Source: Nocardia sputorum | GTDB taxonomy: Bacteria; Actinomycetota; Actinomycetes; Mycobacteriales; Mycobacteriaceae | DNA length: 64,000 bases | Assembly (NCBI RefSeq): GCF_027924405.1 | Contig: NZ_AP026978.1 | Coordinates: forward strand, 2,046,001-2,110,000 | Reading direction: 5' to 3' | In this document: one piece after another, positions 1 through 7,432 of the stretch | How the letters are laid out: every line of letters begins with the position of its first letter | Position numbering within the stretch: position 1 is the stretch's first letter | Made by a program: the position numbers and the translations under genes | The notes under the pieces: model-generated | Database searches by the model: none | The model's input: the letters and a program-made list of their open reading frames with translations, nothing else | Told to the model about the DNA's origin: nothing

Positions 1-268
1 GAGCGGCCCAACCGTGCGGTAGCTGCCAATTAGCTATCTTCTCAAGGTGTTTCGCGTGCCCCGAACTCCGCTTCGGGGTTGTCAATCGAGACGATCTGCC
101 GGAAACTTGTCGGACCGATTCTGGGAACGCGCCGCGGTGTGTCGCGTTCATGTCGGTGTGTCGTGGAAGTTTTCCGTCGATGCGGCAGTAATAGCCGGAA
201 TCTGTTACGGTCTATTGCGTTTCATGGCGTTGAGGTACCTGCGGCAGACGACTTGATTGCGGATCGCT
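1..268. other. Upstream region of the cutinase gene, no gene recognised
   Basis: I see no convincing coding region here. The short open frames have no recognisable product and no ribosome binding site. The region presumably holds the promoter of the downstream esterase gene. A TTGTCA hexamer at 79-84 could be a -35 box, but nothing convincing follows 16-18 nt later, so I do not assign a promoter. Confidence 0.4.
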
Positions 269-1894
269 ATGACTGGATACTCGGCAAGACTCTCGGGGAT
301 GCTGGTAGCACTCGCCGTGGCTGTGGCGACCGCCGGTGTCGCCGCGGCGGAGCCGCCGGATCCCGGTCCCTCCACGAAGATTCGCCTCACGACCTGTCCC
401 GCGTTGTACGCCTTGGGAATTCAGGGCACCGGTGAATCCTCGCCGGACGCGGCGCCCACCACCGACACCGGCATGCTCTCCACGGTCTTCCGGCCGATGA
501 TGGCGAAAGCGCCCGACACCGGACTGGTCGATCGGGCTTACGTGCCATACGAATCCGGTTTCGGCGGCGCGACCGCCGGTGGCGCGGCGCCCTACTCGGA
601 ATCGGTGGCCGGCGGTCTCGCCCGTTTGCGCGGCATGGCCGAAACCGTCGCCGAGGCATGCCCGAACAGCCGGTTCGCGGTGGTCGGTTATTCGCAGGGC
701 GCGCACGTCGCCTCGATGTTCGCGCAGGAGATCGGTCAGGGCCGCGGCGTGCTGCCCGCCGAGAAGGTCGCCGCCGTAGCGTTGTTCGGCGATCCGACCC
801 GCAATCCCGGCGCGCCGCTGTTTCCGGGCGCGCCGGGGAAAGCGACGCCGGATCCCGCGCCGGGTACTGCGGGCGACCGGCTGGAATCCCTTGCCGCCCT
901 GCCGCAGGCGCCTGCGATCGGCGGCGGCATCGGCCCGGAGCGCGACAAGGCCGCGAACTTCGGGGCGCTCACCGGACGAGTGGCGAGTTTCTGCGCGGCG
1001 GGCGATCTCGCCTGCGACGCCCCGGACGGCGCGCCCATCCTGAAGGCCGTCGCCAACGTGGTCGGCCAGTCCAAGCTCAGCGGCGGCGACCCGATCGCCT
1101 CGCTGGTGTCGATCGCGCAAGCGCTGGCGTTCACGTCGATCAAGACCGCGACCCAAGTGGTCAACGGGGACATCGAAGGCAATTCGCTGGCCACCCTGTC
1201 GATCTCGCCGGAGAAGTCGATCTCGCAGCGCCTGGCGGACGCCTCCGATCCGCGCACGCCGCTGAATCTGCCCCGCGCGCTGCAGGCGCTGGTGAAGGTC
1301 GGCATGATCGGCTTGAATTCCGTGGTCGCGGTGGTCCGAGCGGTGATCAATCCGGCGAATATCGCCGAGCTGGCCACCGCGGGCCTGGCGAATCCGCCCG
1401 CCGCGTTGCTGTCGCTGGGAGCCGAGCTGGTCGGTGCGATCACTCAGCTGATTCCGCCGACCACCGGCGTCCGGCTGGTCACCCAGGCCTTCGACGCGGT
1501 GGTGCAGAACATCACCGACAACAGCGAGCTGCTGAACACGGCCACCTGGGTGCGCTACTGGGACACCGTGCAGCGCCACACCGGCTACAACAGCGCCATC
1601 GTCGCGGCGAACGGTGCCGCTCCCACCCAATTCGTCGCCGAATGGCTCGCGGCGCTCGCTCGCGACATCGCTGATGCATCCGGTGGCAAGGCCGAGCCCC
1701 GGCCGGTGCTGGAGAAACAGCCGACCGGATTCTTCGGGGACGGCTCCGGCGCGTCTCCCACGCCGAGTTCGTCCGGTACGGGACAATTTCCGTTCGGGAC
1801 AGGAGCCGATGGCGCCTCATCCAGCGGCGTGACATCGATTCCGCCCACCGACCGAACCGGCACACCCAACACCTACCCGTTCTCCACGAACTGA
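269..1894 (+). CDS. Secreted cutinase-family esterase with long C-terminal extension
   Basis: A predicted secreted serine esterase of the cutinase family (alpha/beta hydrolase). An N-terminal signal peptide ends near an AAA-EPP site about 30 residues in. The nucleophile elbow GYSQG puts Ser near residue 142, and a CAAGDLACD segment matches the family's catalytic Asp region with its disulfide. Family members are usually 200-250 residues; this one is about 541, with an Ala-rich second half and a Pro/Ser/Thr-rich tail. In that extra part an RHTGYNS segment could supply the catalytic His, but this is uncertain. Cutinases of Corynebacteriales hydrolyse lipid or polyester substrates outside the cell. 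The start is unclear: TTG at 257, ATG at 269 and ATG at 299 are in frame and none has a good Shine-Dalgarno. It lies 57 nt upstream of the type IV operon and may or may not be cotranscribed with it. Confidence 0.85.
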   Translation: MTGYSARLSGMLVALAVAVATAGVAAAEPPDPGPSTKIRLTTCPALYALGIQGTGESSPDAAPTTDTGMLSTVFRPMMAKAPDTGLVDRAYVPYESGFGGATAGGAAPYSESVAGGLARLRGMAETVAEACPNSRFAVVGYSQGAHVASMFAQEIGQGRGVLPAEKVAAVALFGDPTRNPGAPLFPGAPGKATPDPAPGTAGDRLESLAALPQAPAIGGGIGPERDKAANFGALTGRVASFCAAGDLACDAPDGAPILKAVANVVGQSKLSGGDPIASLVSIAQALAFTSIKTATQVVNGDIEGNSLATLSISPEKSISQRLADASDPRTPLNLPRALQALVKVGMIGLNSVVAVVRAVINPANIAELATAGLANPPAALLSLGAELVGAITQLIPPTTGVRLVTQAFDAVVQNITDNSELLNTATWVRYWDTVQRHTGYNSAIVAANGAAPTQFVAEWLAALARDIADASGGKAEPRPVLEKQPTGFFGDGSGASPTPSSSGTGQFPFGTGADGASSSGVTSIPPTDRTGTPNTYPFSTN

Positions 1895-1951
1895 TCGCCG
1901 AGAGGGTCCGACGATGCGATACTGCGTGCCCTGCTCTGCGGGAATGGGGGA

Positions 1952-2911
1952 ATGTTGAAGTCGTACAAACAGCTTTCCCGCTGGTACGGCGCTCTGGAGC
2001 CGGACAACGGCGTGCCGGAGAAGAGCAAGCCGGATGAGGCGAACACCATCATCCCCGCGGACGACGACAGACCTGCGCGCTACCCCGACTACCTCCGCGA
2101 CGACGAGCCGTGGCAGCGCAGGCCCGAAGAGGTTCCGTCGGATCTGCCCGCGCAGCGCAGCGAGTTCACCGGCGGGTGGTCGGATTGGGTCGTGACCGGC
2201 CATGCGCCGGGCCCCGACGACGACTATGTCGCGCCGCGGCACGCCGACCCCGTGCCGTTTCCGTGGGCCGGCGACGACGAGCACGACCCGGTCGAGCCCC
2301 CACGCCCCGCGGAGTCGCGCGCGCTGCGGCAGGCCGCTCGCGCCCACCCGGCCGTCCGCCGGGCCCGGCTGCTGATCCTCGTGATCGTGGCGGTGCTGGT
2401 CATCGTCGTCGCCGCCGTGGGTGTGCTGCTCCTGCTGCGTTCGGCCGCCGATCGCGCCGCGCAGCCGATGCACCCGCATATGTCCGCGTCGGTGCAGCTC
2501 ACCGTCGGCGGCGCCCAGGCGGTGGGTAACCCGCGCGTGGCCGGTGCCTGTCCCACGGAGCGCAGCGACGCGATCGTGCGCAGCGCGGAGGCCGGCGGCA
2601 CCGGCTCCGGACCGGACGCGGTGCTGTCGTTCCAGTACGCGTACTACGTCGAGCGCTCCGGCGAACGAGCCCGCGCGGCCGTCGCACCGGACGCGAACGT
2701 CCAGCCCGCACCGGTCATCCAGCGCGGCATCGACTCCGTCCCGGCGGGCACGACGCATTGCGTGCGGATCGTGACGGTCGGAGACAACCGGTATTCGGTG
2801 GAGGTCACCGAATACCGGCCCGGCGGCGCGCCCGCCACGTACAGCAGGCAGACGGTCACCACAGCGGTGATCGACGGCCGCACCCTGATCACGGGTATCA
2901 CGGCCGGATAA
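1952..2911 (+). CDS. Single-pass membrane protein, first gene of the type IV secretion-like operon
   Basis: I do not recognise a named family. The protein is about 319 residues. It has a long, acidic, Pro-rich cytoplasmic N-terminal half (1-130), a basic stretch, one strong transmembrane helix at about 140-162, and an extracytoplasmic domain of about 155 residues with two cysteines (in AGACPT and THCVR) that could form a disulfide. The ATG start follows a purine-rich GGAATGGGGG. It is 15 nt upstream of the ParA-like gene, so cotranscription is likely. Position and topology suggest a bitopic assembly component of the secretion apparatus, but the exact role is inferred from context only. Confidence 0.75.
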   Translation: MLKSYKQLSRWYGALEPDNGVPEKSKPDEANTIIPADDDRPARYPDYLRDDEPWQRRPEEVPSDLPAQRSEFTGGWSDWVVTGHAPGPDDDYVAPRHADPVPFPWAGDDEHDPVEPPRPAESRALRQAARAHPAVRRARLLILVIVAVLVIVVAAVGVLLLLRSAADRAAQPMHPHMSASVQLTVGGAQAVGNPRVAGACPTERSDAIVRSAEAGGTGSGPDAVLSFQYAYYVERSGERARAAVAPDANVQPAPVIQRGIDSVPAGTTHCVRIVTVGDNRYSVEVTEYRPGGAPATYSRQTVTTAVIDGRTLITGITAG

Positions 2912-2926
2912 AGGAGAGCAGAGGCG

Positions 2927-3805
2927 ATGGGAGAGGACTGGAGCCGCTGGCTCGACGAGGCGCCCGGGGATGGCGCGGCGTCGAGCCGGCCGGTGCGTTC
3001 CAAGGCTCCGGTGGTGCGGTTGCGGCGCGGCAAGGGCGACGGCTCCGAGGCGGATCATCCGGTGCAGCGGCCGATCCTGGTGGTCGGCGGGTGCGGTGGT
3101 GCGGGCACCACCACGACGGCGTTGGGTTTGGCGGGTGAACTCGGTTCGGGTGGCACGCCGACGGTCGCGGTGGACGCTACCTCGGCGGGCAGCGATCTCG
3201 CGCTGCGCGGCGCGGACGAGCACCTGCACCCGATCAGCTTGCAGTCCTGGCTGTACGGTCGCGGTGACGGCGAGCCCGCGCCCTTGAAGGAGTGCCTGTC
3301 GCGGGCGACTTCGGGCATCGGGTTGCTCTGGCGCGACGCCGCGCCACTGCGCAGGCGTGCGACCTATCTCACGGTCGCCCGCGCAGTGCGCGAGGCCGGA
3401 TACACCGGCGTCTACGACGGGGGACACCCGATTGCCGCCCGGCAACTGCTTCCCCTGCTCGATGACGCCGATGTCGCTCTCGTGCTCGCCATTCCGGCTC
3501 GCAACGACGCGGCCAACCGGCTGCGGGTCGCCCTGGAATGGCTGGACGACCAGTTCGGCGACGCCGGGGAGGGGCGCGGAGGCGGCATCGTCGGCGACAC
3601 CACCATCGTCGTCTCGCACCAGTATCCGGGCGATGACTCCCGGGTAGCGGACCATTTGCGTGAGCATCTGTCCGGCTGGGTCCGCGACATCAGGGAGATT
3701 CCCTACGATCCGCACCTGGCCCGTGGTGAACTCGTGCGGCACACCTCGTTGGCCGCCGAGACGCGCCGGGCGTATGGGCGCCTGCTCGCCGGGGTGGCAT
3801 CATGA
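2927..3805 (+). CDS. ParA/MinD-like P-loop protein with lysine-free Walker A
   Basis: About 292 residues with a ParA/MinD/CpaE-like P-loop fold. After a basic 45-residue N-terminus comes ILVVGGCGGAGTTTT, the equivalent of KGGxGKT in ParA. Both lysines are replaced: Cys56 stands for the signature Lys and Thr61 for the Walker A Lys. Later segments (VDATSAGSDLALRG; DDADVALVLAIPARNDAANRL) follow the ParA-like pattern. Such degenerate members occur as positioning factors in secretion and pilus systems (TadZ/CpaE type), so a localisation role for the type IV machine is plausible but inferred. The start codon has GGAGAG upstream, and the 3' end overlaps the next gene by 4 nt (ATGA). Confidence 0.8.
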   Translation: MGEDWSRWLDEAPGDGAASSRPVRSKAPVVRLRRGKGDGSEADHPVQRPILVVGGCGGAGTTTTALGLAGELGSGGTPTVAVDATSAGSDLALRGADEHLHPISLQSWLYGRGDGEPAPLKECLSRATSGIGLLWRDAAPLRRRATYLTVARAVREAGYTGVYDGGHPIAARQLLPLLDDADVALVLAIPARNDAANRLRVALEWLDDQFGDAGEGRGGGIVGDTTIVVSHQYPGDDSRVADHLREHLSGWVRDIREIPYDPHLARGELVRHTSLAAETRRAYGRLLAGVAS

Positions 3806-4464
3806 CCGCCGCCATGATTTTTCCGCGTCAGCCCGACCCAGCGCCCGCCGGTGTGATCGCCCCGCCGGAGTCCCGCCGTGCCGCCGTATGGGACCGTCCC
3901 GTGCCGGGTGTGGGCCGGGCGCCACTGGTCTGGCTGCTGGGTGTGCACGGCGGAGCCGGAGCCAGTACCCTCGCGCATGTGCTTGCGCCCGCGGCGGATT
4001 CGGGCCGCCGCTGGCCCGGCGTCTTCGACCGCGAAAGTCCGTTCGTCGTCCTCGTCGCACGAGAGACGATCGCCGGTCTGTCTCGCGCGCACGACCTACT
4101 GCGCCAACATCTTTCGGGTTTCGCCGGTCCCTCCGACGTGCTCGGCCTGATCACGGTTGCCGCGCGGCCCGGCCGGATGGCTCCGGAGATCCGGCGCTAT
4201 CGCGACGTGGTCGGCTCCTTGGCCGGGCAGGTGTGGCAGGTGCCGTGGTACGAGGAATGGACGCTGGTCGAACCCGAGCAGCTGCCGGTGTGGTCGCCCG
4301 GTGACCCGATGCCGTCCAGGAAACGCAAGCTCGATCTGCTGGAGGAAGTCCCGCTCGATGTCCGGGAGCTCGGCGCCGACATCGTGGCGGCCGCGCGGAC
4401 GGCACTGGAGGAGGCCGGCTACGACCGCCGGTCACCGGATCTCCGTAAGCCGCCCGATGAGTGA
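3802..4464 (+). CDS. DUF6668-like P-loop protein, second lysine-free ParA-like partner
   Basis: About 220 residues, resembling the actinobacterial DUF6668 family found beside type IV conjugation-like genes. The segment LLGVHGGAGASTLAHVL is a P-loop in which His49 replaces the signature lysine and Ala54 the Walker A lysine. It is preceded by a Pro-rich leader. A later segment, VPWYEEWTLVEPEQLPVW, looks conserved but I cannot assign it. It starts inside the stop of the preceding ParA-like gene, which suggests translational coupling and perhaps a heteromeric pair. ATP hydrolysis by the usual mechanism looks unlikely; nucleotide binding is untested. Confidence 0.75.
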   Translation: MTAAMIFPRQPDPAPAGVIAPPESRRAAVWDRPVPGVGRAPLVWLLGVHGGAGASTLAHVLAPAADSGRRWPGVFDRESPFVVLVARETIAGLSRAHDLLRQHLSGFAGPSDVLGLITVAARPGRMAPEIRRYRDVVGSLAGQVWQVPWYEEWTLVEPEQLPVWSPGDPMPSRKRKLDLLEEVPLDVRELGADIVAAARTALEEAGYDRRSPDLRKPPDE

Positions 4465-4515
4465 ACGTCCGCATCGAATCGGCGACAACCACCCACCATT
4501 CGAGAAAGGCACCCG

Positions 4516-4812
4516 ATGAGCACGCTCCTCCTCGCCGTGCAGGACACGTACGGCACCGTCCTCGCGCAAGTCGGTAATCCGACGCCCGAGGCGCCGCCGG
4601 GCTCGGAGAAGATCCTGCAGCTGGTGCGCTATCTCACCTGGTTCGTCCTGCTGTCGGGCATCTGCGGCATCGTCTATGCGGGCGGCAAGTTCGCCTGGGA
4701 GAAGTGGACCGGCGGTGGCCTCGAGTCGCCGAAGATGGTGGCGGGCGCGATGATCGGCGGCGTGGTCGCCACCAGCGCGGGCACCATCATGAACGCCGTC
4801 ATCGGCACCTGA
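4516..4812 (+). CDS. Small two-helix membrane protein (TrbC/VirB2-like candidate)
   Basis: A 98-residue protein. A short N-terminal region is followed by a helix around 38-57 (LTWFVLLSGICGIVYAGG), a loop with KWTGG, and a second hydrophobic stretch around 75-95. The start has GAGAAAGG just upstream. Size, two-helix topology and position before the channel genes resemble VirB2/TrbC-type pilin subunits or small integral T4SS components, but there is no diagnostic sequence match. It is followed closely by a second protein of the same design. Confidence 0.7.
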   Translation: MSTLLLAVQDTYGTVLAQVGNPTPEAPPGSEKILQLVRYLTWFVLLSGICGIVYAGGKFAWEKWTGGGLESPKMVAGAMIGGVVATSAGTIMNAVIGT

Positions 4813-4820
4813 GGCCGACG

Positions 4821-5096
4821 ATGGGTACCGTACGCATGTCCGCAGTGGAGCTGCTCGCCTACAAGCAGATGCCCGCCGACGTCCTGGCACCGCTGATGCA
4901 GCTGCTGAACTGGCTGCTGTGGTTCGTCCTGCTGGTATGCCTGGCCTGGATGATCGTGTCCGCGGGAAAGCTGTGGCTGGTCTTCCGCAGCGATCTGGCC
5001 ATGAACGATGCCTCGCACGGTGTGCTGATGAGCCTGCTGGGTGCGGTGGTGGCGAGCACGGCGTCGGGGATCGCCCTGGCGTTCCTGCCCGCGTGA
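4821..5096 (+). CDS. Second small two-helix membrane protein
   Basis: About 91 residues with two hydrophobic helices (NWLLWFVLLVCLAWMIVSAG and LMSLLGAVVASTASGIALAF) around a short polar loop. It looks like a diverged relative of the preceding 98-residue protein: same size and topology, and a similar second helix rich in Gly, Ala and Val. The ATG at 4821 lies 8 nt after the previous stop; an in-frame ATG at 4836 is an alternative. It probably works with its neighbour as pilin-like or scaffold subunits of the secretion system. This is inferred from context. Confidence 0.7.
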   Translation: MGTVRMSAVELLAYKQMPADVLAPLMQLLNWLLWFVLLVCLAWMIVSAGKLWLVFRSDLAMNDASHGVLMSLLGAVVASTASGIALAFLPA

Positions 5097-5127
5097 GCCG
5101 CCGGACCGGGACGGGGACGACGCGCGA

Positions 5128-5787
5128 ATGATTTCGACAGTACTGCGACCGGCGGACGCCGCGGCGTGGCGGCGCGACATCCGCCGCCCCGCGGCCGGAG
5201 TGGTCGGCGCCGCGCTGCTGGTCGCGGCCGTCGGCTGCGGCGGTGGTGGTGCGGACTCGGCGGAGCCGGATCTGTCGGCCGCGCCCACCAACGTGCGGTG
5301 GCAGCCGTTCCAAGGTGTGCCGTTGCCGCAGACCGATCAGGGGCCGCGGTCCACGGCCGACGGCGCGGCGACCGGTTTCGAACACTCGCCGCGCGGTGCG
5401 GCCGTCGCCGCGCTGACCCACTCGGTGCGGCTGGCAGTGGCCGCCGATACGCAGTGGGCGAAAGTCGCTGCCGGAGAAGTCGTTCCGGGTGCCGCCAAGG
5501 ACGAGTGGGCGATCAACCGGGTGCAGTTGTCGATCACCGGCCCGGCAGCCCCGGAGTTCGCTCCGCGTTTGCTCGGCTACAAGATCACCGGTTACTCCGA
5601 GTCGCGTTCCACCGTCGACGTGTACACCGAATACTCCGACCGGTCGAAGGCGGTGCACCACACGGCCGTCGAGTGGTTCGGCGACGACTGGAGATTACGG
5701 CTGCCGGATCCGGATTCGACCGCACGACCCCTCGATTCGATCGCCGCATTACCTACCGACATTGTGAAACTGGAGGCACCGACGTGA
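5128..5787 (+). CDS. Putative lipoprotein, member 1 of a three-gene paralogous set
   Basis: About 219 residues. The N-terminus has a basic region and a hydrophobic stretch ending in LVAAVGC (Cys37), an acceptable though not ideal lipobox, followed by a Gly run. The body shares with the two downstream proteins the pattern DG..A.GF.HSPRGAAVAAL near the middle and a GDDWRL block near the C-terminus. Such blocks recall the VirB8/NTF2-like periplasmic domains of type IV systems; this is a resemblance, not a proven homology. The gene overlaps the next by the GTGA arrangement at 5784-5787. Confidence 0.7.
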   Translation: MISTVLRPADAAAWRRDIRRPAAGVVGAALLVAAVGCGGGGADSAEPDLSAAPTNVRWQPFQGVPLPQTDQGPRSTADGAATGFEHSPRGAAVAALTHSVRLAVAADTQWAKVAAGEVVPGAAKDEWAINRVQLSITGPAAPEFAPRLLGYKITGYSESRSTVDVYTEYSDRSKAVHHTAVEWFGDDWRLRLPDPDSTARPLDSIAALPTDIVKLEAPT

Positions 5788-6596
5788 GCGACAGAGAGTC
5801 GTACACGCGCGACCGTGTCTCCTTCGGGATCGTCGCCTCCGCCGCGGTGCTGGCGCTCATCGTGGTCGTCGGCATCTTCGTCTTCGTCAGCCGTGACGAA
5901 GAGCCGGTCGGAGGCGCGCCCGCCGTCGCCGAAGGCTCCGGCGGCACCGGCTTCGCGAGCCCCGAGACGGACATCCTGGGCAGGCGCGTCGACATTCCGA
6001 ACAACCCTGCCGGACAACCGCTTTCGCAGGACCCCTCGCGCCAGCGCAAGCCCACCGACCCGGACTGGCTGACCGCGGCGCCGGAAGGTACCACCGAACC
6101 GCACGGCTGGCAGCGGGTGTACGGCGCCTCCGTCCCGTTCTCCACCTCCGACGGACCGACGCGGATCGAGGACGACCTGGCCGTCGGCTACTCGCACACC
6201 CCGCAGGGCGCGGTGCTGGCCGCGGCGCAGATCACCTACCGGCTCAACGCCCGGCCCGCCGATCGCGACCTGTACGTGCGCCAGGTCCGGGTGTCCGCCC
6301 AGCAGATCGCCGCCTACGACAAGGCGCTGGCCGACGACCGCCTGCCGCAGCAGCAGCCGGAGAAGGTGACCCGATACTTCGTGGCCTCCGACGCTTTCAA
6401 AGTGGACGACTACGCCGACGATCTCGCCATCATCCGGCTGGCCACCAGGGGACCGGTGGTGGACGGCAAACAGCTGTGGGCGGCGACGCGCCTGGTCATG
6501 GTGTGGGACGCGGGCGACTGGCGACTGAAGCCCTCCACCACCAACAACGCCCAGACCGAATATCTCGAATCGCTGACGGGGTGGACCAAGTGGTGA
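5784..6596 (+). CDS. Membrane-anchored periplasmic protein, paralog 2
   Basis: About 270 residues. A short cytoplasmic N-terminus is followed by one transmembrane helix at about 13-36 and then an extracytoplasmic domain. It shares with paralog 3 the blocks ETD.LGRRVDIP, QRV.GASVPFSTSDGPTRI, GYSHTPQGAVLAAAQI and WDAGDWRL. The GTG start overlaps the stop of the preceding gene and the 3' end overlaps the next gene in the same way, so the three are translationally coupled. A VirB8-like bitopic layout (N-in, one helix, periplasmic domain) makes an assembly-factor role plausible. Confidence 0.75.
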   Translation: MSDRESYTRDRVSFGIVASAAVLALIVVVGIFVFVSRDEEPVGGAPAVAEGSGGTGFASPETDILGRRVDIPNNPAGQPLSQDPSRQRKPTDPDWLTAAPEGTTEPHGWQRVYGASVPFSTSDGPTRIEDDLAVGYSHTPQGAVLAAAQITYRLNARPADRDLYVRQVRVSAQQIAAYDKALADDRLPQQQPEKVTRYFVASDAFKVDDYADDLAIIRLATRGPVVDGKQLWAATRLVMVWDAGDWRLKPSTTNNAQTEYLESLTGWTKW

Positions 6597-7432
6597 CCGC
6601 GCGCAGACCCGGACGGATGCCCCTGGCGCTGATGGGCGCGGGCGCGCTGATCAGTGTTGCACTGGCGGTGGCACTGACAGTGGTCGCGCTGCGGGACGAC
6701 GCCTCCGCGGACGAGCGGGATGTCGTGCCCGGTACGTCGGCGGGAACCGCTCCCGATCCGGTCGCAGGCACATCCGCGTTCGGCACACCGGAGACCGACC
6801 TGTTCGGTCGTCGGGTTGACGTGCCCGTTCGAACGGCCGGTGTTGTGCTGCAACAAAAACCGGATCAGCGGCAGCAACCGGGCACGCCCGGATGGACCGC
6901 GGCCGCGCCCACGCCGCCGAACGGCGAGGGGGTGTGGCAGCGGCTGTTCGGTGGTCCGGTCGTGCGCTTCTCCGCGTCCGACGGTCCGTCCCGCATCGAC
7001 GGCTCCGCCGCCTTGGGATTCGCTCACACGCCGCAGGGCGCCGCGCTGGCCGCCGAACAGATCTACTGGCGGACCAATGCCAATCCGAGGGATCGTGATC
7101 TGCTGACCCGGCTGGTCGACGTGACGCCGCAATACATGGCCGAGTACGACCGTCTGGTCGCCGAGGGCAAAGTGTCAGACCGCCTGCCTGACAAGCTGAG
7201 ACCCCTGTTGTTCGCTTCGGACGCGTTCCGAATCGAGAGCTATGCAGATGATTTCGCGAAAGTGCAGTTTGCGAGAAAGGCTCGAGAAACAGTTGATGGC
7301 CAACCAACGTGGGTGGGCATGCGCCTGGCGGTCCGGTGGCGAGACGGAGATTGGAAGCTCACCACGGTGACAGGCGACGAGCGAGTGCAGATCGAGTCCC
7401 TGCGGAGCATCGAGGGGTGGACACAATGGTGA
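6593..7432 (+). CDS. Membrane-anchored periplasmic protein, paralog 3
   Basis: About 279 residues from GTG 6593, which overlaps the previous stop (GTGA). One helix at about 9-33 is followed by an extracytoplasmic domain with the shared blocks ETDLFGRRVDVP, SASDGPSRIDG, GFAHTPQGAALAAEQI and WRDGDWKL. It is the closest relative of the gene upstream and probably arose by tandem duplication. Retention of two or three copies suggests hetero-oligomeric subunits of the envelope-spanning complex. The 3' end overlaps the start of the channel gene. Confidence 0.75.
   Translation: MTARRPGRMPLALMGAGALISVALAVALTVVALRDDASADERDVVPGTSAGTAPDPVAGTSAFGTPETDLFGRRVDVPVRTAGVVLQQKPDQRQQPGTPGWTAAAPTPPNGEGVWQRLFGGPVVRFSASDGPSRIDGSAALGFAHTPQGAALAAEQIYWRTNANPRDRDLLTRLVDVTPQYMAEYDRLVAEGKVSDRLPDKLRPLLFASDAFRIESYADDFAKVQFARKARETVDGQPTWVGMRLAVRWRDGDWKLTTVTGDERVQIESLRSIEGWTQW

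Noticed and set aside
257-268. TTG 257 as the cutinase start
   Set aside because: No Shine-Dalgarno and ATG 269 lies 4 codons on; kept only as an alternative.
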